Under the pieces are notes generated by a model that had not been told where the DNA came from, searched no databases, and saw only the letters and a program-made list of their open reading frames with translations. A DNA stretch of 64,000 nt from Psococerastis gibbosa (Eukaryota > Arthropoda > Insecta > Psocodea > Psocidae): NCBI GenBank assembly GCA_963971405.1, contig OZ020485.1:48605469-48669468 (forward strand), written 5' to 3'. Positions 55,082 to 64,000 of this stretch are shown piece after piece. The first letter of the stretch is position 1; every line of letters begins with the position of its first letter. Position numbers and translations under genes: made by a program.

Positions 55082-56095
55082 GCTTTCCAATTTATACGTA
55101 GTATAAGGAAAGCTTTGTGATGGTCGAAATTTTCAATTCCGAGATTTCAACGGATTTACACGTTTTGAAGTCCCAATAACCCAAAAAAGTGGTTTTTACG
55201 AAATGTCTGTCTGTCGCTCTGTCTGTCTGTCTGTACGTTGATTTCCGGGCAAACTCCTCGGTCGATTTTGATGAAATTCGGCATGCAGGTTCAAAAAAAT
55301 CATATCTCAGGACAATTTTTATTTTATTTTGGGCTAACTCAATTTGGGGGGGGGGGGGGTTTTACTCTCAAAAAACTAAAAAAAAACGTCTAAAAAAATT
55401 ATTTCTCAAAAACGGCTTCAACGATTTCTTTTAAATTCACATATATTAAACTCGTTATTACTGCATAAAAAATGCAGGGGGTCGCTTGCCCCTTCATAGT
55501 TTGCTTCGGGGAGTAAAAAAATAGAAATAACTCAATTTTCATGAAAAATGACTAAAAAATAATTTTTCTACGGAACCTTTCTATCGATGATTTCTACCTT
55601 CAGGTATTTTTTAAGTGTTCAATAGAGTAACAAAACGGGACAGGTTGCATTCCCAAAAAATATTTAGTTCTGTGCAAAAAATTATTTAAGGAGAAATTAT
55701 GGAAAATTATTTATATTCACGCTCCAATACATTACGGGCTGTGTGTCATTGTTACTACTGTTACAATGTATTAGTAAAGTAAAGTAAATAGTAAAGTAAA
55801 TTATATTAAACCAGTAAGAATACAAATTGTCAAAAAAAAAACACATTCCCCACCACGTATATGTATATGCAATACATGTGCACGTGGGGGAACCAGGCCT
55901 TTGGATCACATCACAATAAGTTATTTTACATACTTACTTATATAGTAATTTAGTACTTATTAATTTTTTACTTAGGTCCTCGAGGGATCTGAAATTTAAC
56001 CATAGGGAAATTATTTACAATGAAATTACACATTATGTCTATCTACTAATTTATAAATTGGAAAGCATGTTCGAGTAAACTCGGACCGGTTCTTT
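55082..56095 (+). mobile_element. Hairpin-ended non-coding repeat, copy 3
   Basis: Left hairpin at 55082 and right end ATAAATTGGAAAGC plus CGAGTAAACTCG ending near 56095. CTGT tract 55206-55232. About 200 bp of extra sequence (roughly 55770-55975) lengthens this copy. Confidence 0.85.
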
Positions 56096-56724
56096 ATTTA
56101 TTGCTACTATTATTGTACTCTATAAAATAACTTGTATAATTTATTATGTGTTAATTGTAAGAGTAGGCATTTATTTAGGATAGGTATTTATTTATATTTA
56201 AATTAAAATTGGCTTAGACCATAATATAATAGTCTAGACACGGCATTCTAGATGCACTGCATGAGAAAATTAGGGCACCAACATTATGTTTATCTTTTGC
56301 CAGCGGATGACGTCACAGCCCAGATTACGTAGCAACAAAGTCTCATAGGGACTAGTTAATAATGGACCGATCGTTAAAAGTTTCTAATTTAATATTTGAA
56401 TATTAAATCATTTTTCCCAAAGTTAAAAAATGTTCCCTCATTCCAATTAATTATTTAAATAAACAAAACTAATAATAAAATAATAGGTTTGGCTGCCCCT
56501 GCGCTTTTGCCACTGTGTGACGTCATTTTATGTTGGTCCCTCGGAAATTCTAACATAGCGTGTCTAGAGTATTATATGATCTAAGAAAATGACATACACT
56601 GTTAAGTGGATATTGCTATCTCAGTATCGAATGCAACCAGTATTTTATTACTAGGCGCCAGGCGGTCTAGGCCTAGTTACATTACTTAAGTTATCTGTCT
56701 CCACAATTATTTTTATTCTATTTT
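56096..56724. other. Non-coding stretch
   Basis: AT-rich; nothing recognised. Confidence 0.45.
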
Positions 56725-56988
56725 TATTTGTTCTTAGCCGGCCGCCATACCAAGTTGAATCCAGCGGACCAGAGCAGGTTCAAGGCTGCAGATAAATTGG
56801 TCGTGTGCACAGTGCCGGTAGGGAAACATGGTAGGACTTGTCCTGGTCACCTCCGAACTAATCGTGTGACTTCACTGTGATTCCCGAGTGGTTCGGAATC
56901 CACTATAATCAGGAGGTCCACTGGAGTCCTATGGGCCCACACCGTGGCCTGGGACTGTGTCCAACCATGCTGCTGCTATTTGTTCTTA
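56725..56988 (+). mobile_element. 240-bp SINE with 12-bp target duplication
   Basis: Body 56737-56976 between identical TATTTGTTCTTA copies (56725-56736 and 56977-56988). Nearly identical in sequence and equal in length to the SINE in the Pvf-like intron. Ends in a CTG repeat where that copy has ACT. Confidence 0.93.
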
Positions 56989-57093
56989 CACTAATTTTAC
57001 TTTTATATTTGTAAAATGGGCCCAGAGCGGGCTTCTCCTTTGGGCCCCCATTCCACTTATATAATATTGTACTTGATGTAAATGTATTTTTTT

Positions 57094-57937
57094 GCTTTCC
57101 AATTTATACGTAGTATAAGGAAAGCTTTGTGCTGGTCGAAATTTTCGTCCGAAAACAACGGATTTACATGTTTTGAGGTCCCAGCAACACTTTTACGAAA
57201 TATCTGTCTGTCTGTCTGTCGCTCTGTCTGTCTGTTCATCGATTTCCGGGCAAACTACTCAGTCGATTATGATGAAATTCGGCATGTAGGTTCACAAAAA
57301 ACATACCTCGGGACATTTTTTTTTATTTTGGGTTAACTCAATTTGGGGGGTTTTATTCTCAAAAAACTCCAAAAAATGTCTAAAAACATTATTTCTCAAA
57401 AACGGCACCAACGATTTCTTTTAAATTCCCATATATTGTAGTCGTTAATAATGTTAACAAAACGCAGTGGTTCACTTGCCCCTTGATGGTTTGCTTCTGG
57501 GGGTAAAAAAATAAAAATAACTAAATTTTAATTAAAAATTACTAAAAAATAATTTTTCTGCGAAACCTTTCTATCGATGATTTCTACCTTCAGGCCTGTT
57601 TTAGGTGTTAAATTGAGTAACGAAACCGGCCAGTTTGCTTTCCAAAAAAACTATATGGTTTGGTGCAAAAAAATATTTTTTGATAAAATGATAGAAAATT
57701 CGCGCTCAAATGCATTGCGTGCTCTGCCATTATTGCTGTGTGGTAATGTGTTGGTCTGACCTATCTAGAAATTACCTCACCTCCAGTGACGTCAGGCGGA
57801 CAACCCCCCCCCCCCCCCCCGAGATATCGGAAATTTAACCATAGGAAAATTATTTACCATGAAATTACTCATTTTCTCCATCTACTAATTTTAATAAATT
57901 GGAAAGCATGTTCGAGTAAACTCGGACCGGATCTTTA
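57094..57937 (+). mobile_element. Hairpin-ended non-coding repeat, copy 4
   Basis: Left hairpin GCTTTCCAATTTATACGTAG at 57094; right end AATAAATTGGAAAGC and CGAGTAAACTCG to about 57937. CTGT tract 57206-57232. Contains a C tract near 57806-57820. Confidence 0.88.
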
Positions 57938-58553
57938 AAAATCAATTTGACTTGATTTGTCTTGTATTCTTCTCTGAATTAATGAGTAAATCTTATTCCT
58001 TCGAGGATTCAAACTACTGTACTCCCGATTGAAATGCAAGCTCGACCCCGGACCTCGCCTGAGAATACTAGATTGAAACTTGTACATGAACTTCACTTTT
58101 CCCTAACCAATGGCAACCACCGTGAAAGCCTTTGTACCGTAATCGTATGAACAGCTTCTCTTGAAGTTTGGCCAATGACTTTTGGCCATAAATTGGCGGT
58201 TTTATACACCTCATTCTTCTATTTTATGAACAGGTTTATAGATTTAAATCTACAAGCTCTGTCAACACGCTGAAGATTTTATCTGACACCTCAGTTTATG
58301 AGCCTTCTATATTTAAACAACTTGCGAGTCACCTACGCTGTTAATGATATTGGCGTAGAGAATGTAGGGAAACGGGATATTTATTGGGAAAAGTTTACTG
58401 TACTTGAATTCGCATGGAAATGGACTTGCGAATACCTGCGAATTGCGAATACCCCGACATAACACAGCAGCTACATAATATGGTAGTAATTTTTTTTTGT
58501 AAATGTCTGCCACTAGTGGAACTCCCTATCTACAGATCGACTTCGATGACAAA
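57938..58553. other. Non-coding stretch
   Basis: Only a short match (CCGTGAAAGCCTTTGTA near 58112) to the fold-back family's end; otherwise nothing. Confidence 0.45.
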
Positions 58554-58734
58554 CAGGGACGGATACAGACGGGGGGGGGGAGGGGGGTAGCTGCCCCCAA
58601 AATTTGGTAAATCTATTGTAAGTTAATTTATTACGCTCTGGTTTAATCGATACGACAAATGTTTTTCCGATTTTGATCCACAACTACCCCCCCCCCCCCC
58701 ACCCCCACCCAAAAAAGGGCTGGATCTGTCTCTG
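58554..58734. mobile_element. hAT-like MITE with in-window empty site
   Basis: Ends CAGGGACGGATACAG and complementary CTGGATCTGTCTCTG. Flanks ATGACAAA and ATGGCAAG match at 6 of 8. The uninterrupted paralogue at 10178-10290 has a single ATGGCAAG. Confidence 0.85.
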
Positions 58735-59150
58735 ATGGCAAGGTGGTAGCGTGCTTGTGTTTGTGCGAGTCTCTACATGCCATGCGATCAGAGGCGTGTC
58801 GTAACTCAACACATCATTTGCATGCGATTAACCTTTAATAAAAAATAATAATAGGGAAGGGAAATCAGATAGCCGCCAAAGATTCGTGGGTTTAAAAGCG
58901 AATTACTAAAAAAAATTGCTAGGAACAGAAATCAGAAGTCAGAACTAAATGAATATAAATGTCAGTTCCAGCCCAGCCAAGGCCGTATTTGTGAAAAATT
59001 TTAAATTACATGTGGCTTGAGACTAAACAAACTAGAAATATGAACAACATGATCATGAGCTATAAACAAACAAAAAACGAAAAATGACTAGAACTGTAAA
59101 ATAACTTCAAAAGTTCACCAAAATTCAGTTTTGCTTTCTTAAGCTCAGTA
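58735..59150. other. Dispersed repeat then non-coding stretch
   Basis: 58735-58830 continues the repeat matched at 10192-10290. The rest is AT-rich with nothing recognised. Confidence 0.5.
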
Positions 59151-59154
59151 TAAA

Positions 59155-59743
59155 CTTACTTACTTACTTACTTACTTACCAGCCAACGCCCACCCTTGGC
59201 ATTTCGGCCATTTGGTGACGCGCTGACCAGTAGCGACGTGCTATCTTTTCGAATTCGTCTTCATTTGTCGGCGTGTGGGATTAGATTTTTAATTAGCTTC
59301 GACCACAACTTTCCTGCACTGGCTTCAGTGTTTTCCCTCTGGATCCATGCTTTTATATTCTGCCTGATGGCGGATTTAGCAGAGGAGTAGGATTGAGCAC
59401 AGGATGGTTGCTGGAGGGTTGTGCTGTTTTTTGCCAGTTCGTCGGCTTTCTCGTTCCCTTCTATACCCACATGGCTTGGGATCCATTGCAGTGTAACAGT
59501 CCACCCGAGTTTTATGAGGTTAGCGAGCTTGTTACGGCATTGGATAGTCCTTAGACAGTCTGTGTGTTTGTTGGGAGTTAGTGCTATAATTGTTGCCAGG
59601 GAATCTATAAGAAACACAGCCTTTCGGATGGGTTTAATGGAGGCTAGTTTCTCGGCTGATTCGTGTATAGCTGCTACTTCTCCGTCGTAATTCGTGAGAG
59701 GGGCTCCGACAGCCACTGACCCCTGGAAGATGCTTGATGTTTA
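59155..59743 (-). pseudogene. 5'-truncated non-LTR retrotransposon: RNase H domain and 3' end
   Basis: Minus-strand frame from about 59740 to 59261 reads TSSIFQGSVAVG, GEVAAI (RNase H Glu), FLIDSLAT (Asp) and QWIPSHVGIEGNEKADELAK (His and Asp). The first catalytic Asp is missing because the element starts too late. After the stop at 59263-59261 a neighbouring frame stays open (NEDEFEKIARRYW...) to TAA at 59178-59176, suggesting one old frameshift. The element ends in (TAAG)n at 59180-59155, the kind of short tail some LINEs carry. Confidence 0.88.
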
Positions 59744-60115
59744 TATAAACTACTATTGTAGCCTCGGGCCTAAGGCTAGCTTATCTACGCTAGCTATACT
59801 GTATTTTGGATGTTTTGTGCTTCTTCGCACGTGGGTTCGACAGAAAAATACTTTCTAGCCTTAAGTCTCACCCCGGAAATATGAGACGTTTATTATTATG
59901 ATTATGATTATCCTTATTGTTATTAATATTATTATTACATACTTGCTGTATTTTGTGGAATGCTCCGTGGGGCATTAGGTGCTGACGCTCCCTGGCCTTC
60001 TCGCTCGTGGTTGGAAAGAGTTTTATAACCTAATCTCCACTACAATGATTTAATAATTGAAATAAAGTAAGCGAATTTATTTAACTTATAATAAATAATT
60101 AATAATACGGTATTA
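59744..60115. other. Non-coding stretch
   Basis: Simple ATT repeats near 59890-59940; nothing else recognised. Confidence 0.45.
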
Positions 60116-60117
60116 TA

Positions 60118-60475
60118 CTCGATTCGCCACTGGAACCGCCTACCATTGGAGATCAGGGTAGCTAGTTCACTCAGTAGCTTTAAGAAAATAATTAAACAGT
60201 ATATCTTAGATAACGCTTAGACTCTCTCCGGTCCTGTAATGGTGATGACAATGGATTCCTCCCCCCACCCCCCTATACCTTTTATCCTTCTTTTCTTCAC
60301 TACTCCTCTGTTTCCTTCTTCTCTATTTAATTTTAATAGTCTACAATGTTTTTTTTTTTTAGTTTTTAAGGTTAGCATGAAAACAAGACTTTATAGTCTT
60401 ATTGTTTGCCTTTTGTTTGCAATAAAGTCGTTTTTTCATTTCATTTTTCATTTCATTTCATTAATACGCATTGCG
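60118..60475 (+). pseudogene. LINE 3' end (CR1/L2-like tail)
   Basis: RHWNRLPLEIRVASSLSSF and KKIIKQYILDNA then stop TAG near 60219. This is the usual last segment of CR1/L2/jockey-type reverse transcriptases. A ~200-bp 3' region with AATAAA at about 60420 and a (CATTT)n-like end follows. All upstream coding sequence is missing. Confidence 0.8.
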
Positions 60476-60556
60476 CGAATTTGGGGCCTTTCAGCTCACT
60501 CTTACAAGTTACAACCATAAACGCCACAAAACCCAAAGGCCTGGGGTCTCTTAGAG

Positions 60557-60942
60557 CAGTGGTTCTCAAACTGTGGGCCACAGCGCCCAGTCAGGGGGGG
60601 GGGGGCATGGGACTTTGGGAGGAAAAATGCATTTTAAGAAAGTGTGGCCAATGACATTCCAACATAGGGCTCTGAAAGGTCCTTGGGTTAAAATTGAAGG
60701 GCCCAAACAAACTAAAAGACCTCAACGAGGAGCTGAGAGTGGCTCTTTCGCAAAATATTCGTCCCAACATCAAAAATTTGTCCGTGAAATGCAGCCATAT
60801 TTGTCGCATTAAAAAAGGAGTATTTATATATATTATATATTATTTTGTACTTTGATTTTAATTTCTTTTCCTTGTAAACTAGGTAGGGGACAATTGGCTT
60901 CTTTATGTGTGGGCCACGGCCGTAAAAGTTTGAGAACCACTG
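60557..60942. mobile_element. hAT non-autonomous element
   Basis: Ends CAGTGGTTCTCAAACTGTGG and complementary AAAAGTTTGAGAACCACTG, the terminal type widely seen in hAT-Charlie-like elements. Flanks TCTTAGAG and ATGTAGAG match at 5 of 8, so it is older. 386 bp; the small open frames inside are not conserved domains. Confidence 0.85.
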
Positions 60943-60950
60943 ATGTAGAG

Positions 60951-61484
60951 GATGAGCTCTCTTGATCTAGGCTACATTTGCAACATGCCCGATAGCCGCA
61001 TTTTTTCCCTAGCAGTGAAAGGTAGGGTTTGGTGGACTCAGGCCCTTATAGACGAGTCGCCACTCTTGGGAACGACTTTTTGTCGCTTCGTAATCCTTCA
61101 TTGCATGCACTAGGGATGGCCATCACGCTAGTCTGGCTCTGACTGTCTTTACAGAACCTGTGACAGCATTCCATGTAAGACACGAAAATTGTTATTCATA
61201 TCCAAGACATAGGTATCAGAATCCAAGGTGGCAGCATATTTTAAACAGATTACAACATACAATTTTAAGCCGAAAAAGATTATACTAGTAGACCTGTTAA
61301 GCTGACAACATCCGGGCTTAATTTAGGATTTGGTGTTGCCTAACCTTCATGACATGTCAGTAGAAGTTCAGAAAGTAGGTCGTACAGTTTTCAACATTAA
61401 ATTGGCTTTGTTTGAAGAGCCATCATCAAAATAAATTATTATATCCGAAAATAGCGAAATAAGAAAAAAAAAGTCAAATCCTCT
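60951..61484. other. Non-coding stretch
   Basis: Nothing recognised. Confidence 0.45.
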
Positions 61485-61492
61485 ATCTACGC

Positions 61493-61851
61493 CAGGGGTT
61501 GCCAACGTGTGGTGCTTGGACCACCGGTGGTCCCAGGGCCGTAGCAGATTTTTTTTCGGGGGTCAATCTGACGTCACCGGAAGTGAGGTAACTGCTCCAT
61601 ATTTAAAACTCCATTCTATATAGTGTACGCTGCAAATATCGAGGGTGAGGGGGGGGGAGGGGGGGGGGGTCCGGACCCCCTGGCCGATACCAGTCCTAAA
61701 AAATTAATCACATATTAACACCTAATTGTGGGCACAAACTACTTGATCGTGTCCCTAGAATTTAACGAATTTCCTGTCACAGCCATGGTGGTCAACGAAA
61801 AATCACAAAATAATATAGAGGATCACAGACAAAAAAGGTTGGGAACCCCTG
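61493..61851. mobile_element. hAT non-autonomous element carrying a nested MITE
   Basis: Ends CAGGGGTTGCCAACGTG and complementary AAGGTTGGGAACCCCTG. Flanks ATCTACGC (61485-61492) and ATCTATGC (61852-61859) match at 7 of 8. A second element (about 61534-61698, CAGGGCCGTAGCAGATT start) is nested inside it and is a reverse-oriented relative of the MITE at 34311-34466. Confidence 0.85.
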
Positions 61852-61859
61852 ATCTATGC

Positions 61860-62080
61860 CTTTTCACGACTCTGCTAACATCTACCTTCTTCTGGTTCTG
61901 TCTTAATTCTCCATAAGAATTAAGTTGACCATTGACCAAATTCACGTTAGGTAGGTTAGAACAGCTACGCAGCTACTCAACTAACCACTACCTACTGTTT
62001 ATCGGTCAGAGATAGTATACATTACAAACTATACCCTGAATAGGCTGTCAGTTCGAGACCCACATGGTCCTGATTTTATT
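61860..62080. other. Non-coding spacer
   Basis: Nothing recognised. Confidence 0.4.
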
Positions 62081-62082
62081 TT

Positions 62083-62893
62083 GCTTTCCAGTTTATACGT
62101 AGTACAAGGAAAGCTTTGTGATGGTCGAAATTTTCGATTCCGAGATGTCAACGGATTTACACGTTTTGAGGTCCCAGGAACCCAAAAAAGCGGTTTTTAC
62201 GAAATGTCTATCTGTCGCTCTGTGTGTCTGTCTGTCTGTTCATCGATTTCCGGGCAGACTACTCGGTCGATTTTGATGAAATTTTGCATGTAGGTTCACA
62301 AAAATCATACCTCGGAAGTTTTTTTGTTTTGGGCTGACCGAATTTGGGGTGGTTTTATTCTCAAAAAACTCAAAAAAAACTTATAAAAAAATTATTTCTC
62401 AAAAACAGCTCCAACGATTTCTTTTAAATTCACATATATATTGTAGTCGTTATTAATGTTAACAAAATGCGGGGAGTCGCTTGCCCCTTGATAGTTTGCT
62501 TCTGGGGGTAAAAAAATAAAAATAACTTAATTTCAATGAAAAATCACTAAAAAATAATATTTCTGCGAAACTTTTCTATCGATGATTTCTACCTTCAGGC
62601 ATGTTTTAGGTGTTAAGTTGAGTAACGAAACCGGACAGTTTGCTTTCCCAAAAACGTATTTGCTTTTGCGCAAAAAATTTTTTTTTTTGAAAAAATGATA
62701 GAAACTTCACGCTGAAATGCATTGCCTGCCCTGCCATTATTACTGTGTTGTAATGTGTTTTAAATATATTGAGACTACCTCACCTCCAGTGACGTCAGGT
62801 GGACACCCCCGCCCCCCCGAGACATCCGAAATTTAAGCATAGGAAAATTATTTACCATGAAATTATTCATTTTCTCTCCCTACTAATTGATAA
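62083..62893 (+). mobile_element. Hairpin-ended non-coding repeat, copy 5, right end damaged
   Basis: Left end GCTTTCCAGTTTATACGTAG at 62083; body like copies 1-4. The right end degrades after CTACTAATTGATAAAATGG and lacks the CGAGTAAACTCG terminal palindrome. Confidence 0.8.
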
Positions 62894-63172
62894 AATGGAG
62901 CTAACAAAAAGCTAACAAAGGAATGCTTACTTATTCATATTGATGCAAACCGGGGCGCCCGGGGGTTACCAATAACTACATCTTACAATGCTTGACCCCC
63001 CCCCCCCCCCACAGAAGGAACTGGGGTGGGCAAGACCAACTTTACGCCCCTGTACCTATCATATAATAATCATAATACTGTATTATGATTATTACTGTAA
63101 AAAAATATAAGTAACAGGGATCTACTCGAATATCCATCTGTATACATTAACAGTATACAACAGAGCCACAGG
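62894..63172. other. Non-coding stretch with C tract
   Basis: A possible degraded MITE (ACCGGGGCGCCC...CGCCCCTGTACC, about 62949-63057) with a C tract near 62996-63010. Not firmly supported. Confidence 0.35.
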
Positions 63173-63528
63173 CAGCCCTATTATGGCGATCTGGGATTAA
63201 TATAATACCAAAGGTTATAATACCGGGTTTATTTTTTAATGCCACATTATAGTAAGGTGTCACATCACGGTGTTAAAATATGCGCGGGAAATTCAAATTA
63301 ATGTTTTATAATTGAAGGAAATAGTATTAAACATTAAAATGTACAGGTAGAGTTTTGAAATATAATAAGAATGTTAATTAATGTGTCTACATCTAATATA
63401 AGGGAGAAAAAAAAAATTGAAAATTGACCAAAAATATACCCGACGATTAATTTATCATTGCACTCATTCGTTTAAAACAATTGAAAACCCCGGTATTATT
63501 TTAATCCCAAATCGTCATAATAGGGCTG
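63173..63528. mobile_element. MITE of the CAGCCCTATTAT family
   Basis: Ends CAGCCCTATTATGGCGATCT and complementary ATCGTCATAATAGGGCTG, extending to about 38 bp with few mismatches. The interior is shared with 45762-46272. No clear target duplication. Confidence 0.8.
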
Positions 63529-63529
63529 C

Positions 63530-64000
63530 AGGCGCCAGTTTTCAACCTGCTACAGCTGTAGTATATACTGGGCAAAGAAATAGAAAAGATGAAAATAAGA
63601 AGATGGAGGCCACAGGTTAAACTTGTGAAATAAGACTTAAATGTTCCTTTCACTGCAGCCTACACATTTATACCTAACTAGGTATAGTGACAATATAAGC
63701 TTGCGCCCACACCATAAAATGAATAGGCCGATCGCAAAGTTATGCAGTCTCGGTATAGTAACCATATTAAATAAAATATTCCAATTATCCACTCATTAAT
63801 GTTTAATGATGTTTACTTATCCGGTTATTAGTAAATATATGAAGGCGTTATTGTTTGTTTTTATGGAGAAGTCTGCACGTGGCAAGGCTGGAGTCGGGGC
63901 GCCTGTGAACAAGCGGCGTCTAAGAGGCGAGAAAATGGGTTCGACAAGGGGGAAATATTTTCCGCTGTCTGTCAAGCCGAACTATAGGACTATAGAGAAT
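63530..64000. other. Non-coding stretch at right edge
   Basis: AT-rich; nothing recognised. Confidence 0.4.

Noticed and set aside
48050-57937. Helitron origin for the hairpin-ended repeats
   Set aside because: There is a terminal palindrome near the right end, but no CTRR end, no TC start and no consistent A/T target, and the complementary ends are not a Helitron feature.
62949-63057. Another GC-tract MITE
   Set aside because: The ends are only weakly complementary and no 8-bp target duplication was found.

Overview
The window is animal nuclear DNA from an invertebrate. It is most likely from an arthropod, but the species cannot be determined from the sequence. The evidence is a spliced dachsous-type cadherin gene, a gene for a PDGF/VEGF-related (Pvf-type) growth factor, long AT-rich introns, and dense decayed non-LTR retrotransposons, SINEs, hAT and Harbinger-like miniature elements. 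No bacterial or viral gene organisation is present.

Layout. 1-5035: a 193-bp satellite array at the left edge, a short ~103-bp tandem repeat, and inside that repeat a complete hAT DNA transposon (1079-4906). The hAT has matching terminal repeats, a perfect 8-bp target duplication and an unbroken two-exon transposase of 848 residues. 6036-26664 (+ strand): the 3' half of dachsous in eight exons with consistent intron phases. It encodes about 1642 residues: a partial plus eleven full cadherin repeats, one membrane segment and a ~375-residue cytoplasmic tail carrying the conserved dachsous motif. The 5' exons lie outside the window. The introns hold several miniature transposons and LINE tails. 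26665-35441: intergenic, with the dachsous 3' end, hAT-like MITEs, a degenerate minisatellite and LINE remnants.

35442-40915 (- strand): the 3' part of a Pvf-like gene, tail-to-tail with dachsous. Three exons are visible: a Ser/Thr-rich exon, the cystine-knot exon, and an exon that closes the knot and runs through a mucin-like linker to a Cys-rich C-terminus. The splice donor end of the first of these exons has been tandemly copied about three times in the adjoining intron. A recent SINE sits about 21 bp upstream of the last exon's acceptor.

40916-64000: no host gene recognised. This part is a mosaic of SINE copies, fold-back elements, LINE 3' ends, nested MITEs, and five copies of an unusual ~0.8-1.0 kb non-coding repeat whose ends form hairpins. 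The main biological content is two cell-surface/secreted signalling genes (planar polarity/Hippo input, and a receptor tyrosine kinase ligand) in a transposon-rich landscape where many insertions can be dated and delimited from their target duplications.
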